A stretch of 64,000 nucleotides of DNA from Micractinium sp. NFX-FRZ. Taxonomy: Eukaryota > Chlorophyta > Trebouxiophyceae > Chlorellales > Chlorellaceae. Where the stretch lies: NCBI GenBank assembly GCA_029339195.1, contig JAPTJF010000130.1, positions 1 through 64,000 of the forward strand, written 5' to 3'. Position 1 is the first letter of the stretch, and each line of letters opens with the position of its first letter. The notes under the pieces were generated by a model. That model was not told where the DNA came from and did not search any database. It saw only the letters and a program-made list of their open reading frames with translations. The position numbers and the translations under genes were made by a program. Of the stretch, positions 33,265 through 45,200 are shown piece after piece.

Positions 33265-36200
33265 ATGCCGCCGGTGCCACCCAACTGGCCATGGAGTCGG
33301 CAGAAGCGTGCCAAGGCCCCCGCGCGCTGGAGTGCACCCGCTCTGAGCGCCTCGAGCGTGCGCTCTTGGCAGGTTGCCCAGGAGCGCCTCCAGCCCGCAG
33401 CGGCGACGCAAATGGAGCAGATTTGGGAGCCGGCAGACGACGGCGAGGCTGGGGCTGGGGCGCTCTGCTTGCGCCCAACCTCCGATACCGCCGCCGCCGC
33501 CGCCAGCGGCAGCACAGTGCAGCGCGCCTCCGACAGCCTGGAGCTCGACTTCCCCTGCGTGCTGCGCCCGGCAGTGCGACCCGCAGGCTTGGACCTGCAG
33601 CTGCAGCTGTTCCGCCTGCGGCTGGGCGAGCCGTGCGAGCTGGGTGCTGCCGTCGGCGCCGGCACAGCGCAGCGCCACGCGCAGCGCCAGCTGCCGCTGC
33701 TGTTGGGCGTGTTGGATAGGGCAGGCGGCCTGCTGGCCGCCCGCCTGCTGTTCCCAGACGCGGTGCTGCCAGCGATGCGGGTGCTGGCGGCGGCATACTG
33801 CGCCTCTGCGGCCACCCAGGCTGCGGGGCTGCTGCTGTCGCCGCACGCGCGCACCTCGGCACGCAGCTGCCTGCAGCGCCTGCGGCGGCAGTCATCAGTG
33901 GTGGACACAGCTGTGCATGGGGCACAGAAGCTGTGCAGCCTGGCGCAACGGTATGGAGAGCCGGCAGCTGTGCTGCTGGCGGCGGTGGCGCTCTGGGCGT
34001 ACCTCCACCCTAGCTCAGCGCAGATTGGGGAGTGCATAGCAGGCAAGTGGGTTATGTGTGTGTGCACGGGAAGGCGTGCGTGGGTGCATGGGTGCTGCGT
34101 GCCAACCATGTATGCACCAGCAGGTAAATTGTGGTTTGGACCTGCCGTCACAGTGCATGCGTGGCGCCAGCCGGACTCCGCCCTGCCCGCACCTCACGAC
34201 CTTGCTCCCCGCTCTGCCCGTGCTCCCTTCTTCAGCCCTGATCCCTGTGCTGGCTGGATACAACCAGACAGCCAAGCACTGCGCCAGGCTGGGCCTAACG
34301 GGCGATGCGTCCGAGGAGGTGAGTGGCAGGCGGCCCGGTTGGAGGCAGGGACCTGTCAGGAGGAGGGTGGGCGCTGCGCCAGGGGCCAGGCTGGCGGGCC
34401 CCGCTCGCCACGGCTTGACGTTCCTCCTGCTCTTGTGGTTTTGAGTTTGCCTTGCCAGGTATGCTCTGTAACTCCAAATTCAAGTGCCCAATGTGTGGCC
34501 AGCTCTTCGTTTGCACGCTGATCTGGCCTGCAATCTGTCCCGCCGTGCCTCTGCAGCTCTGGCGCCGGCAGCACAAGTGGGCCGCCGGCCGCACCGCCCA
34601 CTTGCTGACAGACTTGCCAGCGACGGTGCGTGGTGCCCTGGGCTGTGCACTGGCTGCTTCTGCATGCTACCGGCCGACAAGCGTGCCCTGGTACAAAAGG
34701 GGCACTGCCTGAAGCTGGGGTGCTCCCCAGGCCGTGCCGGCCAGCCTGCCAGCCTGGTACTGCACCCTGCCTGCCAGCGCCTGTCCTCCACATGCAGGCG
34801 TATACCCTGTTTCCCTTGCTCCTGCCCTTGTCCGCCTTTGCTGCGTGCTGCCACAACTCTAAATCTCCTCATCTCGCTCCCTTCTCACCTTTGTCTTGCA
34901 CCTGCAGCCGGCGCTGGCGGGCGCTGTGTCCCAATGGGAGGACTTGAACATCCGGGTCGGTGCTGTGGTGAATGGCATGCACTTTGGAGCGATTAGCGGG
35001 GGCGCAGACGGGGGCCTGCAGCTGTGGGCGTCGGTGGGCGTGCGCAGCCAGCGGAGCCGGCGGCAGCAGGAGGCAGGTCTGATGGTGGCACCTGGCCACG
35101 TCGCCGCTGCCCCCGCCGCACTGGCAGAGTTGACCGGCAAGGTCAGCAGCAGCGGCAGCAGCCTTAGTGGCAGCGAGGAGGAGGAGGAGGCGCAGCTGCA
35201 GCAACAGGAGCAGCACGATCTGGTGCAGCACCCATTGCAGCAGGCGCAGCAGGCAGGGGCCGAGCAGTGGCAGGATGCGCGTCAGCAGTGGGTAGGAGCA
35301 GCGGGGGCGGTGGCAGCAGGTGAGGAGCCGGGCGCCTGCAGCCGGGGCACCGTTCTGGACAGCCCTTCTGAGATGTGCTGCTCGCCACACATACCTGCGG
35401 CAGGCGGCTGGCTGCTGCCGCTGGCGCTCTCGCAGCAGCAGCAGCAGCAGCAGCAGGGGCAGCAGCAGGGACAGCTGGTGAGTCGCATGGGTGGAGCCAG
35501 CGGCCCGCAGCAGCAGCCCTCCACAGAGGCCGGCAGAAGCAGCAGCGGCGGCAGCCAGGCAGAAGGCGGCAGCAGGGGCCCTCTAGACCATGCATCAGAG
35601 GCGGCGCTAAGGCGGGCAGCAGCCGCTGCCACTGGTGCCAGCGCCGCCGCTGATTTCATGCACCCCTCCCACTGGGCAGCAGCGCGGCAGGCGGCAGCGG
35701 CAGGTGCTGCAGCGGGGGGCAACGCCGCCCGCAGCGACAGCACCAGCACCATCGGTGCCAACAGCAACAGCGTGCACAGCTTCCTGCTGCCTGGGCGGTG
35801 CTTCAGCAGCAGCGAAGGGAGCAGCGAGGCGGGGGAGGGCGGTGCTGAGGCAGGCATGACGCCAGCGGCATCGCGGCTGCTGCCACCTGGCATCGCTTAC
35901 GCTGCCCCCACGGCAGCAGGCGGCGCTGCCCCAGGGCAGCAAGTCATCGCAGCGCCGGCTGCCACGGATGGCAGCGAAGTTCCCAGCGGCAGTGCAGCTG
36001 CCGAGGTTGTGCTGCCGCTGTTTGGGCGGGGAGACCATGAAGCCGAGGAGGCACGCCAGCTCAGCACAGTGGTCAAGATCCAGCTGGCGATCCGCGCACT
36101 GCATCTGCTGGCGCTCTTCACGCCCTTCCTCCTGCTGGGAACGATCATGCTGCTGCTGGCATCTAGACTGGATGCCTCTGCAGCCAGGCGGCGCTCTCAG

Positions 36201-39200
36201 CAGCAGCGGGGCCAGCAGCAGCAGCAGCTAGAGGAGGACGGCGGGGGGGGCGGCGCGGCCGCAGAGGGCGTGGCTGATGCCGCCCCGGCCACCCCCGCCG
36301 CCACCCGCCTACGCACCAAGGCGTTCCAGCTGCTGCTGGGAGCCTGCCGCCGCAGGTGCGTGTCTGTGTGCGTGTGCCGTTCTATGCGTGGCCCCAGGTT
36401 GCATGAACTGAGCACACCCATGCACCATTTAATCTGCGGCTGGCGCTTGCTGGTACGAGTGCTTACTGCACTGCCTTCCTCTGCCCCACCTCACCTCACC
36501 TCACTCCTCCCTATCTGCATGCCTGCCCTCCCCCGCCACCTCCCTCTCTTCCTGCTGCAGTGGCGCTGCGTTCATCAAGTGGGGGCAGTGGTCGTCCACC
36601 CGGGAGGACATCTTCCCGCAGGTCAGTGAGCGCCTGAACGGCAGGCCTGGGGGGAGCACTGGCTTGGCAGGGCGGAGCCAGCAGCAGGGCCGGCGTGTAG
36701 CAGGGGCAGGGGAAGGGACCAGAAACTTAGCACAAGGTCAGGGCCAGGGATAGGACCCAGCAGTGTCTCACTGGCTTGGGAGAGCCTGGGCCACCGCTGC
36801 TGCCTGTCCTCCCGGCGGCGCCTTCCCCGCCAGCCTCTGCTTCCTCGCCCTCTGTGGCCCTTCCTCTCACCCTCTCCCTGCTGCCCTGCCTGCCACCGCT
36901 TCCCTGCCCCGCAGGACTTCTGCCGCGTGCTCTCTGAGCTGCACGACCGGGCGCCGGTTCACTCTGACGCAGAGGTGAGGCCGGGCCGGCCCGGGCTGGG
37001 GCTGGATCAGTGGACGCCCTGGGCTGGCTGGCAGGCGAGCAGGATGCTCCCAGGCAGGCATGCTTGGCCGGCTGACGGGTACTCATGCTGACCCCCTCCG
37101 GCTCACTCCATTCCCCCACGTGCCTCCTCCTCTCCTCCCATGTTGGCATGACCTCACGCGCAGACGCGGCGTGTGGTTGAGGCCGCATTTGGCCGCCCCC
37201 TGGAGCAGCTGTTCGTCTCCTTTGAGGCCCGCCCCCTGGCCTCGGGCAGCATTGCCCAGGTGCACCGCGCGCGCCTGCTGGTGGACGGCGAGCCACGGGA
37301 GGTGGCGGTCAAGGTGCGACGAGGGTAGAGTATGCTGTGCCGCTGCGGGGGTGCGTTATGGAGGGATTAGGCGGCGTGCGGCTGCTGATGGCGGGGCAGG
37401 AGCTGACGCCCCCCCCCCACACACACACACGGTTACGAGTGAGGATGGCGGTGCATGAGCTGATGCGGCAGGGTGGCCGGGGGGGCAGCTTGGAGCAAGT
37501 AGCCCGCTTCAACAAGTGGTGGGGGTTCTTCGGTGGCCTCTCCTGCCAACGCTGCTCCCTCCCTGCCCGGTACAGCCTGCCCGCCTGCTTCACCCCTGGA
37601 CTTGCGTGCGGCCTGCTGCCAGCGCCTGCCCTCCCCAGCATGCCTCCCCAACCTCCCACTTCCTCCCCCTCCCCTCCCCACGTCCATCCAACTGCTGGTG
37701 CTGCCCACCACTGCCGCAGCCCTTTCTGTTGCTGATTGTGAAAGCGCATGTTTTCCCCTGCAGGTGCGCCACCCCGGAGTGGCCGAGCAGATATGGCAGG
37801 ACTTCCAGCTGCTGCGCCCGCTGGCAGCCATGACGGCGCGCGTGCGTACCCTCAAGGTAAGTGCATGCTTGTCTGTGCCTCCTTGAATGTCTTGGGTGTG
37901 ATGATGGCTGGCAAGTGCGGCGGCGCATTGGCTGACGTGCCCCACGCACGGCCCGTTCCCCTGCCTATCATCTCACCCGGCAGCACAGGCACGCGCACCA
38001 CACGCGCCCGCATCTCATCCACCTCCACCTCCCTCCTCCTGCCCCACTGCCGCAGTCGCTCAACCTGTCGGACAGCGTGGCCCAGTTTAGCCACACAATG
38101 ACTGCACAGACCGACCTGCGAGTGGAGGCGGAGCATGTGAGCCTGACGGCAGGGCGTGGGGTGGATGGCGGGGGATTGGCAGCGGGTCGGTGGGCGGTTG
38201 GTGATGTGGCGGTGGGCACGCAGCGTGTTGACAGCGTGCCGGCAACAGGGTGGTTGGGGGTCGACAGATAGAGTGGCGGGCAGGCTGGACGACCTGTGCG
38301 CTCGGCGGTTGCGCCGCTTCTGCATCAACCGAGCGGGGGCTGTCCAGCAGCGCTCGCCCGACCTGCTGCGCTCCTGTGCTGACGTCCCTGCCCCACCCCT
38401 CCTGCCTCCCGCCTGCTCGCAGCTGCGCCGCTTCTACAACAACTTCCGCGGTGTGGGCAGCAGCGTGCGTGTGCCGCAGCCGATAGCAGGTGGGTGCGGG
38501 AACCGCTCAGTTGAGCCGCCCTTTGGCATGCTGCCTTCTGCATCTCACCCCCGCCTTCATGCCAGGCCCCCTCCTCCCCACCCGAAGCTGACCCCAGCTA
38601 TGCCAGCATGCCTCCGCAACCTCCCCTGCCTGCCCTGCCCTGCCCTGCCCTGCAGGGTACTGCACCGAGGACGTCCTGGTTGAGAGCTTTGAGCCGGGGC
38701 GGTCGGTGGCCCACTTTGTGCGCACGCCGCACCCGCAGAACACGCAGGCACGCCACGCAATGGGGGACTGGGCGGGCGCGCCATTCCGCACCTGTTCTGC
38801 ATGCACTCCCGGCTCGCATGCACCAGGCCGCTTGCTCCTGGACTTGTGGCACCGCTGCGTGCATGGCGGGGAGGCGCACAATCAAAGATACCCCTGACGT
38901 ACCGCTACCCTGACCCGCAACCTCTGCCCCTGCTCACGGCTGGCTTGCAGATCGTGGCGCTAGGCGTAGATACGTATCTCAAGATGTTACTGCAGGTGAG
39001 GGAAGGGCAGGGTGGGGCAGTGAGGGGCAGGAGGGAAGGGGTTGCAAGGCTGGCTGCTATGGAGGGCGTGGAGGGGGTGGTTGCCCCTCCCACCGTCACC
39101 CCGACGCCTGAGTGCTCCCCTAAAGCTCCATTCTTTCACAAACTGCGCCCCTGCCTTTCTGGTTGGCAGGACAATTTCATCCACACCGTCTTGCACCCAG

Positions 39201-41575
39201 CAGGGTCCCTGGGGGTGGGCAGAGGAGAGGCCTGATACAGGAGGTGGCACTTTTGCCACGCTGCCTCCGCAAACTGTTGCCCTCCCACCCTCTTGCCGCC
39301 CAAGCGTTCCCCTGTCAATTCCTCTCTTTCGACCCATACCCTGCAGGACAACTTCATACATACAGATCTACATCCAGGGAATATCCTCGTACGCCCAGCC
39401 AGGGGCGCCAACGGCGGCGGCGGAGACGGCGGCCTTGGCGGCGACGGCAGCGGTGGTGATGGCGGCAGCGGAGGAGAGGTGGCAGCAGAAGAAGTGGGCC
39501 CCGTCGGCGCCGGCATAATAGAAGCACGCGCCGGTGTAGGCGGCAGGGGCGGCAGAGGGAGGCAGCGGCGGGAGCCAGTGGAGCTGGTGCTGCTTGACTT
39601 TGGGCTCGCCCAGGAGTGCTCCCCACGCGTGCGCCACCACTTCATTTCGGTGAGGCAGCCAGCAGGGCGGGGCCTTGCGCAATGCAGGGCTTATGAATGA
39701 ATTGCGCTGAGGCTCGTTCTTGTGCTGCTTTTGTCCCTGTTGCAGCTGCTGCGTTCCTTCTTGTTTGGTTGGCATTTCAACACCCCTGACCTTCCGGTCT
39801 GTCACCCTGTGTGCCCTCCTCTTTTCCGCAGTTCCTGCACATGATAGCACGTGGCGACGGGCGCGCCGCCGCCGGCCACCTGCTGCAGTGGGCGGAGCGG
39901 CAGCGCTGCCCAGACCCCGCCGCCTTCACCGCTGGTGCGTGGCTTGCATTGCGTGGGCGGGTGGGCAGCTGGGGGAGTCGCAGCAGGCGTTGCGTGCTGG
40001 GGCTGCAAGCCCACCACTCTCCCTCGCCCAGTGCACCGCACTCGCCACCACTCTGGGACCCCTTCACACGCCATCCCTCCCTCCACCCCTTACACCCATG
40101 CCTCCCTCCACCCCTCCTTCCCTTCCCCCCACCCCACCCTGGCCTCCTGCTGCTGCAGCCATGGAGGAGCTGTACAGAGAGCGGTGCAACATACACTCAG
40201 GTGGGGGGGAGGGTGAAGAGAGCGGGGGGCCTTTGTGCCGCTGCCGCAGGCTGCTGGCCGCCCGCCAGCCTCCCACCAGCTGCCTCCAGTCTCCGCAGCA
40301 CCTGCGGCGTCCCCACCTTTGCCTTGTCATGAACTACCCACATCCCGCTCATCACATGCCCCCAGTGTACTGTGCTGCTGGTTTCAGAGGGAATCGTTGG
40401 CGTGGACGCCGTCGTCAAGTCGAGTCAATGTCTGCACCGACGCCATGACTGGTCACACCAAGCGCGACTCACTGTGTTGCCCTGCTCTGCTCCCACCCTC
40501 TGCGTGTGTCCTTCAGAGGGGGGCATTGACCTGGATGCGGTCATGAAGTCTGTCCTGCACCTGGCCCGCCAATTTGAGGTGCGCACGTTGACCAGCCATC
40601 CAGGCTGCCCAGGCAGGGCTGGGCGACGGCACTGGGCGGCAGCGCCCTGCCGCTTGCACGAGACTCGTGCAGGGTAGGGCGTGACCTGGCGCTCTTCCCC
40701 TCGCCTCCCGCGTCCCACGCCCTCTTCTCTCGCAACCTCTCCCCAACCACCGCCCCCCGTGGCGGGCGGGCGTTGCAACACCCCCACCCGCTCATGCACC
40801 CACCCACCCCTCCTCGCCTGGCCCGCCGCCGCAAGCCCCACACCCTGCCCCTCGCCGCCCTCCCCCTCTCTTTATCTTCCTTCAAACCCCAACCCCCCAC
40901 CCCTCTCCCCTGCTCCCCCCTCCAGGTGGCCATTGACTCGCAGTATGCAGAGCTGGTGGTGGGTGTGTGCGTCATTGTGGGGTTTGCCACCTCCCTGGAC
41001 CCGCGCGTCAACCTGATGGACGCAGCCACGCCCTGCTTCCTGGTGAGCCGCAGCGCCGCTTCTTCCCTGTGTGTCCGGGTCTTTACTGGCGCTGGATGCA
41101 AAGCAGTGGTGTTCCTCTGGTTTCTACTGTGGCGGAACGCTCGCAGTGGTGTTGTGTAGCCAACCATGTGTGGTGCATGGGCTGGCGTACTGTGGGCGGA
41201 TGCACGAGGCTCGAGGACGCTGCCGCGCCCTGCTTTCCTGATAAAGTTACCGATGCGGGTGTCTGGCGTGCGTGTGAGCTTGGCAGTGTGCTTGAACTGC
41301 AGGCGGCACTGCGTTGGCTGCTGCTGCAGCACTGCGTGCTGCGCGTGGGTTCCGGCCGCCAGCGCTGCTGCTATGCTGCGCTGGCCTCATGTGCTGGCAC
41401 GCGGGTACCGGCGCTGCCTGGGTGAGCCGTGCCTCGTCGACTTCCCGCCCCCCTCTCGCATGCACCCCCCGCGCGCGCCCACCTCACACCATCCCCCCTC
41501 CTGCCCTTCGCCGCCCCCACCCCCTTGCAGTATTACACGCTGACGGGGCGTGTGTCAGGGCGGCTGTACATGTGA
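33265..41575 (+). CDS. ABC1/ADCK2-like atypical kinase with long N-terminal extension
   Basis: Eighteen exons: 33265-34042, 34236-34318, 34557-34625, 34908-36355, 36561-36621, 36915-36974, 37164-37313, 37764-37856, 38056-38136, 38423-38489, 38656-38747, 38951-38995, 39347-39649, 39832-39934, 40159-40200, 40517-40578, 40926-41042, 41531-41575; 1232 residues. The kinase domain starts near 793 with the KxGQ motif (FIKWGQWSSTREDIFP). It continues with the Ala-rich loop ASGSIAQVH, VAVKVRHPGV (ATP-binding Lys), the catalytic HTDLHPGN (about 1014-1021) and LLDFGLAQ. About 60 Gly-rich residues separate NILV from LLDFG; ADCK2 proteins also have an insert there. UbiB/ABC1 kinases act in quinone and isoprenoid-lipid metabolism of mitochondria and plastids. 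The first 790 residues include hydrophobic stretches (about 233-247 and 700-728) and Ser/Gln-rich tracts and match nothing I know. Two introns use GC donors (34043, 38748). An alternative in-frame ATG is at 33412. Confidence 0.93.
38300..38356 (+). repeat. Echo of ABC1K exon 10 acceptor
   Basis: Reads LRRFCINRAGAVQQRS against the real LRRFYNNFRGVGSSVR of the exon 38423-38489. It lies about 120 bp upstream in the intron. Confidence 0.85.
39165..39210 (+). repeat. Echo of ABC1K exon 13 acceptor (catalytic-loop exon)
   Basis: Reads DNFIHTVLHPAG in the copy against DNFIHTDLHPGN in the real exon starting at 39347. The copy keeps a GGCAG acceptor-like border but has lost the catalytic Asp and Asn, so inclusion would not give an active site. 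Confidence 0.93.
40376..40425 (+). repeat. Echo of ABC1K exon 16 acceptor
   Basis: Reads EGIVGVDAVVKSSQ against the real EGGIDLDAVMKSVLH of the exon 40517-40578. It is preceded by a TTTCAG acceptor-like border. Confidence 0.88.
41198..41242 (+). repeat. Echo of ABC1K exon 17 end
   Basis: Reads TRLEDAAAPCFPDK against the real VNLMDAATPCFL end of the exon 40926-41042. It lies about 160 bp into the following intron. The copy lacks a clear donor. Confidence 0.75.
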
Positions 41576-42293
41576 GGGTCGGCAGAGACGAAGGTTGGGG
41601 GGGAGACGAGGAGACACCGTTTTTTCCACTGATTGTGGCTCCCACTTGTGTGTGGCAGCACCCTCCCTCCTCCCCCAACTGCCTTCTAGACCGCTTCCTC
41701 ACTTGTCGATGTGCTGTAACTCTGATGCCACTTGCCCATGTGTGCTGCCCCTGTCGGCATGAAAGTGCGTGGTGTCTTGCTGTTGTATTTTGATTGTGCC
41801 CTGTGCTGCTCCGCCTCTCTCTTCCACTGCCCTCATACGGGCGCTTGCCTCAGCCTTCCGTGGATGCCATTGCATCGCCCTCTTCCAAGAACACACTGCG
41901 CACGCCTTGTTTTCCAAACACATTATTGCCTTGCTGATTCTCACCACAACATTTCATCGCTCGCTCCCACATGCGACGTCTGCCTGCTGGTCCCACGTTT
42001 GATTCGTTTCATGGATCTCTTGTTACTTTTTGTGGATGTCAAGTGCAAGCAAAGCCTGACGAAGCATCAGTTGTGTGGCTGTGGCCTTCAGAAGGAGCGC
42101 GGGAGACAGGGAGGCAGGCAGGCACACCGTGTTCCCCAGCCTGGCAAGGAGGGTGAGCTGTTTGCAAAGCAAGCAGTGCAGCAGGGGCACGCTTGTGAGG
42201 GCACGCATGCACCACACAGCCGCTGCCGGCGCTGGCTGGAGGGCCGGCGTGCCACCAGCTGCCACACATATGTACATGCTGCCGCCACCCTGG
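41576..42293. other. Convergent intergenic region
   Basis: 718 bp between the ABC1 kinase stop (plus) and the helicase stop (minus). Plus-strand composition is C/T-rich up to about 42070 and then becomes G-rich, so the skew switches where the two 3' UTRs would meet. No coding signal. Confidence 0.6.
41715..41719 (+). terminator. Putative poly(A) signal TGTAA, ABC1 kinase gene
   Basis: TGTAA lies 140 nt after the kinase stop codon. Confidence 0.6.
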
Positions 42294-45200
42294 TCACTGC
42301 CCTGCCCCAACCGGCGGGTGGAAGGTGAGGCGGTAGGTGATGGCTCGCTCATGCGGGAAGGCGTCGTCGTTGTAGCCCCGGCGCGGCGTGTACCCAGGGA
42401 AGGCGGCGGGCGTGAAGGGCGCGCTTTGCGTGAGGAAGAAGAAGGAGTCCCTGGCGGCCGCCTCCACGTGCCAGCGGCTGAACTGGTCGTTGCAGAGGGT
42501 CAGCAGGACCTGTGGGGCGGTAGCAGGAAGGGGGAAGTGGTGGCAGTAAAGGTCAGGCGTCGCTGGGAGCCGTGCCATGGTGCAGCATGCCAACAGCAGC
42601 GCAGCATGGCACAGCGCAACGCATGGGATGGGATGCGGGACGGCGGGTGAACCGACAGGCCAGGAGAGGCCGGATGAGCAGGCATGAGCTGGGTGACTGC
42701 TACCACCCACAATGCAACACCTGCACATCTCAAGTCTGCTGCAGGAAGTGGGTGCGCGCCACCCACCCGCACCCACAATGCAACAGCCATCCCCCCGCCG
42801 CACCTCTGCCGAGCCACCCTGCGCCAGCAGCGCCGCGCCCGCTGAGGCAAAGACGTCTGCAATCAGGCGTCGGTGCCCCTCGTCATCCTCATCCTGCCCA
42901 GAGTGCGGGAAGTTGAGCAGGATGTGGGAGGCGGCAGCCAGCCGGAAGCTGCCGCTGCCGCCGCTGCCAGTGCTGCTGCTGCCAGAGCCGCTGCTCTTGC
43001 CGCTGCTCTTGCCGGTTTGCGGGGGTGCTGCTGCGTGGGTAGTCGCTGCCGCCTCCACGGTGCACCCTGGCCCCCCCAGCCGGTGCAGCTGCGTGGCGCA
43101 GAGGCCGAAGAGCAGGCTCAGGCGGGCGGCGGCGGGCGCGGCGGCCGCCTCCAACCGTTCCAGCCGCTGCTTGCACCCCGGGTGCGCGGCGAGCAGGTCG
43201 GAGCGGCTGAGCTGGACGGTGCTGACGAGGCGGGGGCAGGAGGGGCAGCTTCTCAGCAGGGCCTCAGTGAAAGACAGGTCCCCCTCTCCTAGCAGCAGCA
43301 CAGTGTCCCCGCTGTCAAAATGGAACAGCCCCGCTGCCTCTGCATCCGCCTCCCCGCTGCCCCAGCCGCCCAGCCCCCGGCTGCCAGCGCCACGGAAGCT
43401 GCCATCCTGCTGCCAGCTGGCAAAGCTGACGGGGCGGCGCAGCGTGGCCAGCATGCCGCTGCTGAGCGCCGACGCAGCGTCGTGGCTGAAGCGGCAGTCA
43501 AATCCGCGGGAGCAGCCGCGGGCTGAGAGGAAGAACTTGCAGAGCTGGGAGGTGGGCGCTCGGTAGTAGGGGCGGGTGCCATAGAGCGAGCCCTCCAGGT
43601 CGTCTTCGTACCTGCTGATAAGAGAGAGCAAGACAAGTAAGGGTCGAATAAGAAGAGGCGGGGAGAGGCGGACCGGGGGGCCCGCTGGGTGGTGGAGCGG
43701 AGGGCCTAGTCAGGCTACCCCAGGCTCGCCTTCACACCGGATAGGTAAGAGGTGGGCAATGAGGGCCAGATGATGCAGAAGTCAACGCAAAGGGGGTGGT
43801 GGATGGGCAGGGCACTCGAGCCCGTGCGTGTGCCTGGTGGGCATGGGGGTGGCGTGGGGTGAGGCAGCGGTGCGTCTCACAGGTGCTTGTGTGTGTGTGT
43901 GTGTGTGTGTTGAACAAGTGCATGTCTGCCTTGTACAGGGAAGCGGGGGAACCAGCACCCACAAAGCCCACACAGCACAGCACAGCACGGCACAGCACAG
44001 CGCCAAGGCAGGCGACCAAGCGGCCCACGCACGCACCGCTGCCCGTAGCCCGCGCCGCTGCCCGCTGCCAGGCTGGCGGCCTCCACATCCTTGCTCAGCA
44101 CCAGCTCCTCCAGGCGCCCCTTGGCCTGCACATAACACAAAAGTGCATGTTGCTGGTATGTGTGCACAAAAACTGCCGAGGGGGGGGGGGGTGGGATGGT
44201 TGCAGCGAGGCGAGCCGAGCACAGCATGGCGGTGCAGCAGGCAGGCAGGTGCAGCGGGCACAGTGGAGCAGCAGCCCGGCCTGCCAGCATGCGCAGCTAC
44301 CTCAATGCACACGACAGGCTGGCAGGCTGCTGACACGACGCTGGTGTGCCTGGGGTGCACACACACAAACAGCCCTTGTGTGCTGCTGCTGGCCCCAGTG
44401 TTCGTCAGGCAGCTGCCCAGGCGCCGCACTCACCCCTCCGTCATAGAATGCTCCCAGGCGTGGGTGGGGCGCCACACACTGCTGCGACGTGGCCCCCGCC
44501 GCGTCGGTGCCCCATTGCCGTGGGGCGGGCGCCAGCATGCAGGCATGCGCCGCCCCTCGCTGCCCCGTCCTGCCGCCACCGCCGTAGGCGGCTGCTGCCG
44601 CACAGAAGTGGGGCGGGGGTCCAAGGTTGGCGGAGGACTCCAGGAAGTCGGGCCGGTGCTGGTGCAGCACCTGCGGGGTGGGCATGTGAGGAAGCATAAC
44701 ACGGCAGCGTGTGGTGGCGAAGTGGCGTTGTGACGGATCCAACACACGCAAATGGTGCATGTCTTCCTGGTCTGACAAGAGTGGATGCAGGCAGGATAGG
44801 GCCAATGCCAGGGCAGGGCAGGGTGGGGCATAGCATGGCAGGACACAGGGCAGTGCAACGCAGCACAGGGCAGGCAGGGTCAGGGCACCAGCCAGCCTGT
44901 CTCTGCCGCCCCCTACCTGCATGATTGTGTCTGCCAGCTCAGCCACGCTGTGCAGCGAGGAACGGATGAGGCGGTGGCGCAGGCACCACTCCTGCTCACC
45001 CTCCTCGTCCACATCCGGTAGCACACTGCCGCTCTGAGGTGTGCTGCCGGCGGCAGCAGCAGCACCTTGCCCGCGGCCAGCGCCGCTGCTGCGGCTGCTC
45101 TCAACGCCCTTGCCGCCGCCAGACGCGGCGCCCTGGCTGCTGCTGCCGCTGCCGCTGCCCTCATCGCTGGCGGCTGCCAGGCTGTGCAGCCGCTGCAGGC

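Noticed and set aside
34896..36629. 577-codon frame taken as an independent gene start
   Set aside because: It contains exon 4 of the ABC1 kinase. A proper acceptor at 34907 and matching phases join it to the upstream exons.
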